Source of the DNA: Aquificaceae bacterium
GTDB taxonomy: Bacteria; Aquificota; Aquificia; Aquificales; Aquificaceae
Assembly (NCBI GenBank): GCA_015490215.1
Contig: WFYH01000133.1
Span: forward strand, 1-6,689
Direction: 5' to 3'
Length of the DNA: 6,689 bases
Below, in pieces: positions 1-6,615 of this stretch. The translations under genes and the position numbers were made by a program. The notes under the pieces are model-generated. The model did not search any database and was not told the origin of the DNA. It was given only the letters and a program-made list of their open reading frames with translations. Numbering within the stretch: the first letter of the stretch is position 1; every line of letters begins with the position of its first letter.

Positions 1-849
1 AGGAGGGTTGAAGGAAACTATAAAGGCGATATAAAGGTCCTTGTGGACAACATAAACCTTTCTCTGGAGAACCTTCAAAGGGCGGTGAACTCCATAAAGG
101 AGGTGATGTCACAGGTAGCCAGAGGTGATCTGAAGACGAGGATAGAGAACGTTTATAAGGGTGATCTCAGCGAACTGGTGGACTACATAAACTCTTCCTT
201 GAACGATCTTCAGAACCTTCTTATAGGTATAAGAGACGATATAGCGGAGGTGACCTCAAATATAGCGAGCATCACCACCTCTGTGGATGAAACCTCGGAA
301 GCTATAAGGCAAATTTCCGAAGAGACCTTCAGGGCAAGGTCCATCTCTTCCGATATGGAAGAAGCCATAGAGAAGGGTAAAACCAAGGTAGAGCTTATGG
401 ACTCAACGATGGCAAACATTGTTAAGGTGAGCAAGGATATAAGTTCGATAACCGAAACCATAGTTACCATAGCAGAGCAAACTAACCTATTGGCTCTGAA
501 CGCTGCCATAGAGGCGGCAAGAGCCGGGGAGATGGGAAGGGGCTTTGCGGTTGTTGCGGACGAGGTAAGGAGATTGGCAGAGATTTCGGGCAACGCCGCC
601 AAGGAGATCGCTTCTCTCGTTGAAAAGACCCTCGGAACCGTTGAAGAAGGTAAAAGCGCTTCCGAAGAGGTGGTTCAGAGCTTCTCCAACATAGAAAAGG
701 TTTCTAAGGAGATAGTCTCGGTCATAGACGCCATCGCCACCGCAATGGAGGAGCAGAGCAGGGCGGTTGACATAATCAGGGAGAATGTCACCGAGATTCT
801 CAAGAGCACCGAAAGGATAGAGGAGAACATGAAGAAGTTCAACCTCTGA
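1..849 (+). CDS. Methyl-accepting chemotaxis protein with tandem HAMP units, 5'-partial
   Basis: This is the C-terminal part of a chemoreceptor that controls the CheA kinase. The frame is open from base 1, so the GTG at 43 is an internal valine and the true start lies outside the window. Numbering from that valine, a HAMP unit spans about residues 13-56 (GDLKTRIE connector, then [12 protein letters not shown]). The second helix of an earlier HAMP unit is encoded at bases 1-80, so at least two HAMPs are in series. Residues about 65-268 form the signalling coiled-coil hairpin. Its tip is the highly conserved stretch at 145-180, containing [19 protein letters not shown] and [16 protein letters not shown]. 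The visible part has no transmembrane segment and no C-terminal CheR-docking pentapeptide (it ends KKFNL). The stop TGA shares one base with the ATG of the livH-like gene, so the two are probably co-transcribed and coupled. Ligand specificity cannot be judged because the sensor part is missing. Confidence 0.95.
   Translation, partial: RRVEGNYKGDIKVLVDNINLSLENLQRAVNSIKEVMSQVARGDLKTRIENVYKGDLSELVDYINSSLNDLQNLLIGIRDDIAEVTSNIASITTSVDETSEAIRQISEETFRARSISSDMEEAIEKGKTKVELMDSTMANIVKVSKDISSITETIVTIAEQTNLLALNAAIEAARAGEMGRGFAVVADEVRRLAEISGNAAKEIASLVEKTLGTVEEGKSASEEVVQSFSNIEKVSKEIVSVIDAIATAMEEQSRAVDIIRENVTEILKSTERIEENMKKFNL
19..214 (+). repeat. Tandem HAMP repeat, 135-bp period, within the chemoreceptor
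   Basis: Bases 19-78 and 154-213 encode two versions of the same HAMP second helix: [20 protein letters not shown] and [20 protein letters not shown], 13 of 20 residues identical. They lie exactly 135 bp (45 codons) apart, the expected size of one unit in poly-HAMP arrays, where units follow each other without a spacer. At DNA level most synonymous positions differ, so this is an old protein-level repeat and not a recent duplication. More units may precede base 1. Confidence 0.75.
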
Positions 850-1718
850 TGGATATAGTCCTCCAGCTCCTGCTTGAGTCCCTCTTGCTCGGAGCCTTTT
901 ACGGCTTTATGTCTTTGGGTTTTTCCCTCACTTGGGGGGTTCTGGGAATCATAAACCTTGCCTACGGCTCCTTTGTGGTGGTGGGTTCCTACTTTGCATA
1001 CTCGCTGTATACAGGTCTCGGTTTGGACCCACTTATCGCCTTGCCCCTCAGTTTCGGATGCGGTTTTTTGTTCGGCTTGGCGGTTCACAGGTTCTTGATA
1101 GACAGAGCCATGGGGCTTGAACCCTTTATGGTGCTGATTCTGACCTTCGGGCTTGATATATTTTTAGCGCACCTTTTGAACCTGATCTTCAAGGCGGACA
1201 TAAGGTCAATAGATGCGCCCTATGCGGAAGAGAGCTTTATCGTCGGTCCGTTTATAGTTTCTCTTGTAAAGGTAATAGTCTTTGGGGTAGCCCTTGTCCT
1301 GACCGCAGGTCTCTTTCTTTTCCTGAAGTTCACATGGACGGGAAGATCTATCAGAGCGGTGGCTCTTGACAGGGAAGGTGCTCAGTTAGTGGGAATTGAC
1401 CCCTCACGGGTTCTTCTTCTTGCCTCGGGTATAGGAGCAGGTATAGCCTTTTCCTCAGGAAACCTTTACGGACTCCTTCAGGGTTTTACACCTTTTGATG
1501 GAGGCGTGCTTACGGTAAAGGCTTTTTTGGTCAGCGTGATAGGAGGGCTGGGAAAGGTTGAAAGCGCCCTCGTAGGGGGTCTCTTCTTAGCCACCCTTGA
1601 GATGTTTGTGGGTTTTTATGCGGGGGAAAGTTGGAAGCTCTTTGCCTCACTGATAGTGATGGTTCTCGTTCTTATTTTCAGACCTCGGGGGCTTTTGGGC
1701 GGGAAGTATTATGGATAG
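849..1718 (+). CDS. livH: Branched-chain amino acid-type ABC transporter permease, LivH-like
   Basis: Inner-membrane permease of the HAAT (LivHMGF) family, which forms a heterodimeric channel with the LivM-type protein encoded next. At 289 aa it has the usual LivH length. It is very hydrophobic, with about eight membrane segments by eye, for example around residues 5-30, 34-55, 60-84, 92-114, 135-160, 188-210, 220-245 and 264-278. The cytoplasmic coupling loop that contacts the ATPase is at 162-185 (TGRSIRAVALDREGAQLVGID). The family motif GGLG...ALVGG is at 232-244, followed by the terminal RPRGLLGG. The start ATG uses the last base of the chemoreceptor stop and has no strong ribosome site, which suggests translational coupling. 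The substrate cannot be read from the permease: family members move Leu/Ile/Val, other amino acids, amides or urea. The long N-terminal extension of urea-type UrtB is absent. Confidence 0.93.
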   Translation: MDIVLQLLLESLLLGAFYGFMSLGFSLTWGVLGIINLAYGSFVVVGSYFAYSLYTGLGLDPLIALPLSFGCGFLFGLAVHRFLIDRAMGLEPFMVLILTFGLDIFLAHLLNLIFKADIRSIDAPYAEESFIVGPFIVSLVKVIVFGVALVLTAGLFLFLKFTWTGRSIRAVALDREGAQLVGIDPSRVLLLASGIGAGIAFSSGNLYGLLQGFTPFDGGVLTVKAFLVSVIGGLGKVESALVGGLFLATLEMFVGFYAGESWKLFASLIVMVLVLIFRPRGLLGGKYYG

Positions 1719-2625
1719 GTGGGAGAAGGGAGTCCTTCTGGTATTTGGTCTCTTGGCTTTGGTCCCACCTTTGCTCGGTCTTTTTGATGGGGTCCTACCC
1801 GAGGGTTACATCCTCAGGGTTCTTAGCTCCATCCTGATGATGGTCTCTCTGGCGCTGGCGCAGAACATACTGCTCGGTTATACGGGTTACCCTGCCTTCG
1901 GGGGCGTAGCCTTCTTCGGGATAGGAGCCTATACGGCAGGTATCCTTTCAAGGGATATACACCTTCCCCTTTTGGTAAGCGTCCTTTCGGGAGGTGTTCT
2001 TTCCGCCCTTGTAGCCTTCTTCTTTGCCCCCGTGGTCATGAGATTAAAGAGCCACTACTTTGCGATAGCCACCCTTGCCCTCCAGCTCGCCCTCGGGGAG
2101 ATGACCGCAAATCTTGAGATAACTGGTGGTGCGGAAGGTATAAACCTGCCCATATACAGAGGTTTCCTTGAGGGACATCTGTTCTTCTACCTCTTTTTGG
2201 GTCTCTCCCTCCTTGCCTTCGGACTTAATCTTTATGTGGAAAGGTCGGTTTTCGGCTACGCCCTGAAAGCCATAAGGGAGGATGAGCTTGCCGCCGAAAG
2301 CCTCGGAGTGAACACTGTTCTTTTTAAGAGTGTCTCCTTTACCCTCATGGCTTTCGTAACAGGTCTGTGCGGAAGTGTATACGCCTTTTGGGTGACCTAC
2401 ATAGACCCTACTTCGGTTTTTGATCCTATCCTGTCGGTAAAGATCTTCGTAGCCCTCCTTCTGGGCGGCGTGGGGACAACCACGGGACCCGTGATAGGTG
2501 CCTTCTTACTTGAGACCGTCTCGGAAGTAGTATGGAGTCAGTTCCTTGAATTTCACGGAGTAATCTTGGGACTACTCATTGTCCTAATAGCTCTGCTGCT
2601 GCCCAAGGGGATAAAGAGGAGGTAG
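1711..2625 (+). CDS. livM: Branched-chain amino acid-type ABC transporter permease, LivM-like
   Basis: Second inner-membrane permease of the HAAT importer, 304 aa, typical for short LivM proteins. The LivM signature is at residues 55-79 (GYTGYPAFGGVAFFGIGAYTAG region), followed by the conserved RLKSHYFAIATLALQ at 111-125 and TGGAEGI at 138-144. The ATPase-coupling loop is at 179-202 (SVFGYALKAIREDELAAESLG), and LLGGVGTTTGPVIGA is at 250-264. It ends with LLPKGIKRR, a form of the usual RPKGL tail. The start overlaps the end of the livH-like gene by 8 bp, with GGGAAG just upstream as a plausible ribosome site. No livG, livF or binding-protein gene follows: the next gene converges on this one 4 bp later. 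The rest of the importer must be upstream of the chemoreceptor or elsewhere. Confidence 0.93.
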   Translation: MDRWEKGVLLVFGLLALVPPLLGLFDGVLPEGYILRVLSSILMMVSLALAQNILLGYTGYPAFGGVAFFGIGAYTAGILSRDIHLPLLVSVLSGGVLSALVAFFFAPVVMRLKSHYFAIATLALQLALGEMTANLEITGGAEGINLPIYRGFLEGHLFFYLFLGLSLLAFGLNLYVERSVFGYALKAIREDELAAESLGVNTVLFKSVSFTLMAFVTGLCGSVYAFWVTYIDPTSVFDPILSVKIFVALLLGGVGTTTGPVIGAFLLETVSEVVWSQFLEFHGVILGLLIVLIALLLPKGIKRR

Positions 2626-2629
2626 CCGC

Positions 2630-3661
2630 TTAATCAATTAAATCCCAAGAAAGAGGTGTTCCTTTCTCTATATCCTTCCTTGCCCTTTTGCCAAGTATGT
2701 CTTTCAAATACTTAGGGTGCAAACCGTAACCCGGTCTGATAGATTTTACATTCTCCTCCGTAAAGACTTCTCCCTTTTTCATATGCTTCACCACAAACAG
2801 AGACCTTGCAAATTCCCTGCTCTTTTTCATCTTCTCCGTAAGCTCGTAAGTGACCTTCCCGAGGGCTTTTTCCACCTCCCTAACCGCCTTTACCATCTCT
2901 TTAAACTCATCTGGAGTAAGAGAAAACTCCCTATCGGGTGAGTCTATGTCTTTAGAGAGAATAAAGTGCTTCTCTATAACCCTTGCTCCCAAGGCTACCG
3001 CAGCTATGGGGACAGATATGCCGAGGGTGTGATCAGAAAGCCCCACGGGACACCCGAAGGTTTCCGCCATGTTGGGTATGGTTCTTAAATTGACATCTTC
3101 CAAAGGCGTCGGGTAGGTAGATACACACTTTAAAAGAACTATCTGATCGTTTCCTACCCTCCTGCAGGCATTTACAGCCTCCTCTATGTCGGATAGGGTA
3201 GCAATCCCCGTAGAGATTATTACAGGTTTTCCTTTTGAAGCCACATATTCTATGAGGGGAATATCGGTTATTTCAAAGGAAGCTATTTTATAAATAGGAA
3301 CATTGAGCTCTTCTAAAAAGTCAACTGCGGTTTTGTCAAAAGGCGTTGAAAAAAACACAAGACCCAATTTCTCCGCAAGTTCCTTTAACTCTGCATGCCA
3401 CTCCCAAGGTGTGTAAGCTTCCTTATATAAATCGTAAAAAGTTTTCCCGTCCCATAGAGTTCCCTGTTTTATTAAGAAGTGTTCTTTCCTACTGTTAATT
3501 GTCATTGTATCCGGTGTGTAAGTCTGAAGCTTTACCGCATCCGCACCTGCTTCCTTCATAGCGTGGATTGTCTCTTTGGCAAGGTTCAAATCCTGAGCAT
3601 GGTTTGCGGAAAGCTCGGCAACGATAAATACTTTTTCTTTTAAAGTTCTAAAGAGATCCAT
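2630..3661 (-). CDS. pseI: Pseudaminic acid synthase (NeuB family)
   Basis: Cytoplasmic enzyme that condenses phosphoenolpyruvate with 2,4-diacetamido-2,4,6-trideoxy-L-altrose, or an N-acyl variant of it, to make pseudaminic acid. Its 343 aa match the family. Residues about 8-270 form the NeuB TIM barrel: AELSANHAQDLNLAKETI (15-32), GADAVKLQTYTPDTMT (39-54), FFSTPFD (103-109), and likely metal ligands H211 (GLSDHTLG) and H232 (VIEKHFIL). Residues about 285-343 form the antifreeze-like SAF domain, in which SIRPGYGLHPKYL (307-319) carries the substrate-binding arginine. The SANH start, QTYTPDT and RPGYGLHPK favour pseudaminate synthase over sialic or legionaminic acid synthases, but this is by family resemblance only. 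The ribosome site AGAGG (complement at 3670-3674) sits 8 bases before the ATG. It is the last gene of the operon, and its G+C (about 42%) is higher than that of the genes upstream of it. Confidence 0.92.
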   Translation of the reverse strand: MDLFRTLKEKVFIVAELSANHAQDLNLAKETIHAMKEAGADAVKLQTYTPDTMTINSRKEHFLIKQGTLWDGKTFYDLYKEAYTPWEWHAELKELAEKLGLVFFSTPFDKTAVDFLEELNVPIYKIASFEITDIPLIEYVASKGKPVIISTGIATLSDIEEAVNACRRVGNDQIVLLKCVSTYPTPLEDVNLRTIPNMAETFGCPVGLSDHTLGISVPIAAVALGARVIEKHFILSKDIDSPDREFSLTPDEFKEMVKAVREVEKALGKVTYELTEKMKKSREFARSLFVVKHMKKGEVFTEENVKSIRPGYGLHPKYLKDILGKRARKDIEKGTPLSWDLID

Positions 3662-3697
3662 AGCAGTATCCTCTTTGCAGACTTCTATTAATATAGC

Positions 3698-4255
3698 TTA
3701 TTTGTGTTTGGGATTTATTATACCCATTACGATTACGTCTATCCATTTACCATCTCTATTTACAAACTCTTTCAGCTTGCCTTCCTCTTTAAAGCCTAAC
3801 TTGGTGTACAGTTTTATAGCTCTCTCATTATCCTCCATAACTTCCAGCTTTAGAGTATGTAAATCAAGGATATCAAAGGCTAACCTTATTACTAATCTAC
3901 CAAGTATTTTTCCAACACCAGAAACTTTCTGAAAAGGATTTGTATAAAGTCCCATATAAGCATGTTTGTGTCTTAGATTAATTCTATTCAAATATAGAAC
4001 ACCCAAGTGATTGCTTTCACTTTCAGCTAGCCAGTAAGCACTATCATATGATTTTTTTAAATGTTCTACAAAAGATATATGCTCTTCTTTCCCTATTTTA
4101 TGTTGTGAATACATCCATGTTCTTACATTTGGATGATTTCTCCACACTCTAATCATTTCAATATCTTCGTTGGAAAGATTAACAAAATTCAACAGTTTAT
4201 ATTCTTCAATTTCAAGGTCTGAGTGAAGAAACCTTTTTATCCTATCTTCTGACAT
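3698..4255 (-). CDS. pseH: PseH-like UDP-amino-sugar N-acetyltransferase (GNAT)
   Basis: GNAT-fold enzyme, 185 aa. PseH transfers acetyl from acetyl-CoA to the 4-amine of UDP-4-amino-4,6-dideoxy-N-acetyl-L-altrosamine, the step before PseG. Evidence is an N-terminal IRVWRNHPNVRTWMYS (35-50), typical of the PseH/RimJ-like group. It is followed by the acetyl-CoA pyrophosphate loop QKVSGVGKILGRL (109-121) and the C-terminal EVMEDNERAIKLYTKLGF (138-155), the usual GNAT ending. About 18 residues precede the point where most PseH proteins seem to begin, so the ATG at 4255 may be slightly too far upstream. I keep it because it overlaps the preceding deacetylase gene by 14 bp and suits coupled translation, although no strong ribosome site is visible. 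A different amine acceptor is possible, but the pseG and pseI neighbours support the PseH role. Confidence 0.86.
   Translation of the reverse strand: MSEDRIKRFLHSDLEIEEYKLLNFVNLSNEDIEMIRVWRNHPNVRTWMYSQHKIGKEEHISFVEHLKKSYDSAYWLAESESNHLGVLYLNRINLRHKHAYMGLYTNPFQKVSGVGKILGRLVIRLAFDILDLHTLKLEVMEDNERAIKLYTKLGFKEEGKLKEFVNRDGKWIDVIVMGIINPKHK
3717..3745 (-). promoter_or_regulatory. Possible internal sigma-70-type promoter for pseI
   Basis: Inside the 3' end of pseH, the minus strand reads TGGATA (3745-3740), then a 17-base spacer, then a perfect TATAAT (3722-3717). The -35 box matches TTGACA at 4 of 6 positions. Transcription would begin near 3710 and give a leader of about 50 bases before the pseI ATG, whose ribosome site AGAGG is at 3674-3670. 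The pseH/pseI junction is also the only non-overlapping one in the operon and the place where G+C rises. Such matches are common by chance in AT-rich DNA, so this is weak. Confidence 0.22.
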
Positions 4256-4934
4256 CTCTTATAACTTCAAAAGCTTCCGCATACCTTAACCCTATCTCCA
4301 TTCCTCTTTGGGAAGCTTTTATCTTTACACCCTCAACGGATCTTGGGTGTGGAAACCTTCTAAGCTCTAAACTATAAGCCTTCATAGCTTCTAACTTAAT
4401 CTCAAGTGTCTCCTCTATGTCAAAGTAAAGATTTGGTGAGAAGCCTTGGGGGTAGTTCCACTCTGTTGAGGATAAAACTTCAAAAGAGTATATGCTCCTT
4501 ACTGTTTCCTCTACTAAGGGTCTACTTGCAGTAAGCATCGCCTCATAAGTTAATCTGTGATCTTTGTTCAAATCGTGTCTTGAATGTGTAAATATAATTT
4601 CTGGTTTTACTTCCCTCTTCACTTCTTCTATTGCTTTTATTATTTCAAGCAAATCTATTGAATCAAACTTATTATCAGGGAAGTTTTTAAAGAAAACCTC
4701 CTTAACTCCTAAAATTTCATTCGCTCTAATAGCTTGCTTTTTAAGCAAATTAAGCTCTTTCTTTATTTCCTTATTATCCGTATTTTTGTTCAAGTAACGC
4801 GATGTTATACCTTCACCAAGAATAAGGGTGAAAGCTTCACAACCTCTTTTTACAAGTTTTGCGATCGTCCCCCCACACCCTAGAACCTCATCATCTGGAT
4901 GAGCGCATACAATAAGAATCCTTTTATTCTTCAT
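4242..4934 (-). CDS. PIG-L/LmbE family zinc N-deacetylase
   Basis: Probable zinc-dependent deacetylase acting on an N-acetylated sugar or sugar nucleotide; family members include GlcNAc-PI deacetylase and MshB. The hallmark AHPDDEVLGCGGT is at residues 11-23: H12 and D15 are the expected zinc ligands and D14 the expected general base. The second motif HDLNKDHRLTYEA is at 120-132, with H126 the probable third ligand. The C-terminal RGMEIGLRYAEAFEVIR (210-226) is also typical. No signal peptide is present, so it acts in the cytoplasm. The start overlaps the formyltransferase stop as ATGA, and the pseH start lies 14 bp inside its 3' end. It is not one of the six canonical pseudaminate enzymes; its position suggests that it removes an acetyl group from the nonulosonate or a precursor, so that another acyl group can be added. 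The substrate is inference. Confidence 0.88.
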   Translation of the reverse strand: MKNKRILIVCAHPDDEVLGCGGTIAKLVKRGCEAFTLILGEGITSRYLNKNTDNKEIKKELNLLKKQAIRANEILGVKEVFFKNFPDNKFDSIDLLEIIKAIEEVKREVKPEIIFTHSRHDLNKDHRLTYEAMLTASRPLVEETVRSIYSFEVLSSTEWNYPQGFSPNLYFDIEETLEIKLEAMKAYSLELRRFPHPRSVEGVKIKASQRGMEIGLRYAEAFEVIRDVRR

Positions 4935-5629
4935 GGTTCTTCCGTTATCTCAAATCTTCCTACTACCTTATTGTATTTCCTATGAACTTCTAAAAATTCT
5001 ATCTTTAACTTTCCCATTTTTATAAAAGCTTTAGGATATCCTTCAGCATCAAGCATTCTTATAAAGTCGTACACTTCCTGTAGATTTGAAACATTACTTT
5101 TCATCAAATCACTCTGTTCAGGTCTCCTTCTTTTGAAGGAAGTAACTTTACCTTCTTGCTTTTTAGGTGTTGGTCTATTTTCTAGAATATGAGGAATCAT
5201 ATCAAAGAAAATTATTTCAGAAGCAAGCATATATATCTCTTCAGCATTGCCAAGCCCTATAAACAGATCTCTTTTTAAATATATATCCCCAGAGTCCAAA
5301 TCCTTAGTTATTCTAAAAGCTGTTATCTTTGTATTATAAATTTTTCGCTCTATTAAATTTTGTAGTGGACTTCCTCCCCTTCCAAAGGGAAGGTCTGTCA
5401 TATGAAAGCCAATACATTCGTAGTTTTCGTATATTTCTTTAGGAATTTTCCAAGACCAGTGCGGGAAAAATATGTAGATTGGATTTATTTTCTTAATAAT
5501 ATCTGGTTTTAACTCCCCCCTAGATTTTATCACATAAACTTCATATTTACCCGCAAGTAAATCTTTCAGCCTAAGAGCATTATCTACATTCCAGCTCTTT
5601 ATAGTGGATATAACTATTTTTTCAAGCAT
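4931..5629 (-). CDS. Sugar N-formyltransferase-like protein with variant active site
   Basis: Belongs to the formyl-tetrahydrofolate-dependent transferase family (Fmt, ArnA, WlaRD type). At 232 aa it is much shorter than tRNA formyltransferase (about 315 aa), fitting the sugar-modifying group. The core motif is at residues 72-91, reading IGFHMTDLPFGRGG and then SPLQN. It aligns with the classical INVHPSLLP: H76 is kept, but the catalytic Asn is Gly74. The catalytic Asp is probably D112 in LDSGDIYLKRDL (111-122). Residues 165-175 (FKRRRPEQSDL) resemble the start of the C-terminal subdomain. The likely role is to formylate an amino group on the pseudaminate precursor or product, as in sugars such as 7-N-formyl pseudaminic acid. 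The start overlaps pseG by 16 bp, with AGAGGG 9 bases upstream. Family membership is well supported; donor, acceptor and activity are inferred. Confidence 0.82.
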   Translation of the reverse strand: MLEKIVISTIKSWNVDNALRLKDLLAGKYEVYVIKSRGELKPDIIKKINPIYIFFPHWSWKIPKEIYENYECIGFHMTDLPFGRGGSPLQNLIERKIYNTKITAFRITKDLDSGDIYLKRDLFIGLGNAEEIYMLASEIIFFDMIPHILENRPTPKKQEGKVTSFKRRRPEQSDLMKSNVSNLQEVYDFIRMLDAEGYPKAFIKMGKLKIEFLEVHRKYNKVVGRFEITEEP

Positions 5630-6615
5630 GCTATAAGTCCCTCTACTATTATATGTGCTCCTTTGCCATTGACTATACCTCTACCTACATTACTTTTTTC
5701 TTTTCTCACAGAAAAATCCATAAGTTCTTTTATAGATTTTAGAAGCAACGATTCTTCTAGCCTATCCCAGTAAAAGAATCTGTGAAGAAAACCTTTTTCA
5801 AAAAAAACTTTAACCTGCATCTCCTGATTATCTGCAACTATTATAGCTATTGTGGGAACTCCCACTCTTGCAAGTTCGTATAAAGTTTGCCCTCCTGCTG
5901 ATATAGCTATGTCAGCTTCAAGCATAAGATTCTTCATTGTTTGTGCATCTGGATAATATATTATCTTTGAATTTTCGTCAGCTATATATTCACATTCTCT
6001 AATTGTTTTTTCACTAAATCCTTTACCCACTACCACTATTTTAGTAAGTTTGGAGAAATTATCCACCAAAGCCTTAAGAATTTTAGGTGTCAAATTTCTT
6101 AAATCCTCTCCACCGAAGGTTATCAATATGTTTTTCACCTTCTTTCTTATAGTTTTCTTTATGTTTCCCCAGAACTCCTTTCTCATAGGAAGATAGCGAA
6201 CTCCTAAGAGGTAGTTCACACACGGATTTTCAGGATAGTTTATAAGTTCAGCGTGTATGTTTCCATTTATCACCACGCCACAGGGGTATTCTATCCTCCC
6301 AAAATCATCGTAATATGCAGGCACTTTTGCTAACCTTGAAAGATATTCGTATATTTCTTTTGGAGCAAGATAGCTGTCTATCAGAAGTATGTCGGTGTTA
6401 CCAAATTTGCTTTTAAGTTCATCTAGATATTCAATCCAATCAAAGATCTCCCAATCCGCACCTTTAAGCATCGATTTAACAGAGTTGTCACCTTTTACAA
6501 GAATTTTAGGTTTTATTCCTTTTTCTTCAAAGGTTTGATAAATAGCAAGCATTCTTGTGACATGTCCAAAGCCTATATTCTGCCCACCTTCCGTAAGAAT
6601 TAGTACCTTTGTCAT
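5614..6615 (-). CDS. pseG: UDP-2,4-diacetamido-trideoxy-altrose hydrolase
   Basis: Cytoplasmic GT-B-fold hydrolase that removes UDP from UDP-2,4-diacetamido-2,4,6-trideoxy-L-altrose, giving the free sugar used by PseI. At 333 aa it is slightly longer than many PseG proteins. The N-terminal GGQNIGFGHVTRMLAI (10-25) holds the motif GFGH, whose H18 corresponds to the catalytic His of characterised PseG. LLIDSY (77-82) and YYDDFGR (101-107) follow, with an INGN segment at 116-119. The UDP-binding half contains ILITFGGEDLRNLTPKIL (163-180) and AISAGGQTLYELARVGVPT (237-255), the latter shared with MurG-like enzymes. The ATG overlaps the upstream stop as ATGA, with GGAAG nearby as a modest ribosome site. 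It is the first complete gene of the sugar operon in this window. A legionaminate-type hydrolase is possible but less likely next to pseH and pseI. Confidence 0.92.
   Translation of the reverse strand: MTKVLILTEGGQNIGFGHVTRMLAIYQTFEEKGIKPKILVKGDNSVKSMLKGADWEIFDWIEYLDELKSKFGNTDILLIDSYLAPKEIYEYLSRLAKVPAYYDDFGRIEYPCGVVINGNIHAELINYPENPCVNYLLGVRYLPMRKEFWGNIKKTIRKKVKNILITFGGEDLRNLTPKILKALVDNFSKLTKIVVVGKGFSEKTIRECEYIADENSKIIYYPDAQTMKNLMLEADIAISAGGQTLYELARVGVPTIAIIVADNQEMQVKVFFEKGFLHRFFYWDRLEESLLLKSIKELMDFSVRKEKSNVGRGIVNGKGAHIIVEGLIACLKK

Noticed and set aside
210..602. Antisense open frame of 130 codons opposite the chemoreceptor
   Set aside because: It lies opposite a strongly conserved signalling domain, has low-complexity Ser/Ala/Ile-rich translation and no recognisable motif.
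43..849. GTG at 43 as the start of a short chemoreceptor
   Set aside because: The frame is open to base 1 and the upstream codons encode a good HAMP match, so 43 is an internal valine.
675..1088. Antisense open frame spanning the receptor end and livH start
   Set aside because: It covers the 5' half of a clear membrane permease gene and the translation shows no domain.
2630..3661. Sialic acid (NeuB) or legionaminic acid synthase
   Set aside because: The neighbours are PseG- and PseH-like, no NeuA/NeuC/LegG-type gene is present, and motifs such as RPGYGLHPK resemble PseI more closely.
3685..3696. Short inverted repeat CTAT-TAAT-ATAG between pseH and pseI
   Set aside because: Only 4-bp AT-rich arms, expected by chance and too weak for a terminator or operator.
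3675..3932. Plus-strand open frame opposite pseH
   Set aside because: It is the complement of conserved GNAT coding sequence; its Ser/Leu/Ile-rich product is typical of a shadow frame.
4564..4797. Plus-strand open frame opposite the deacetylase
   Set aside because: It mirrors an AT-rich conserved gene and has no independent ribosome site or motif.
4931..5629. Housekeeping methionyl-tRNA formyltransferase (fmt)
   Set aside because: It is too short, lacks the tRNA-binding C-terminal domain, has a changed active-site motif and sits in a sugar operon.
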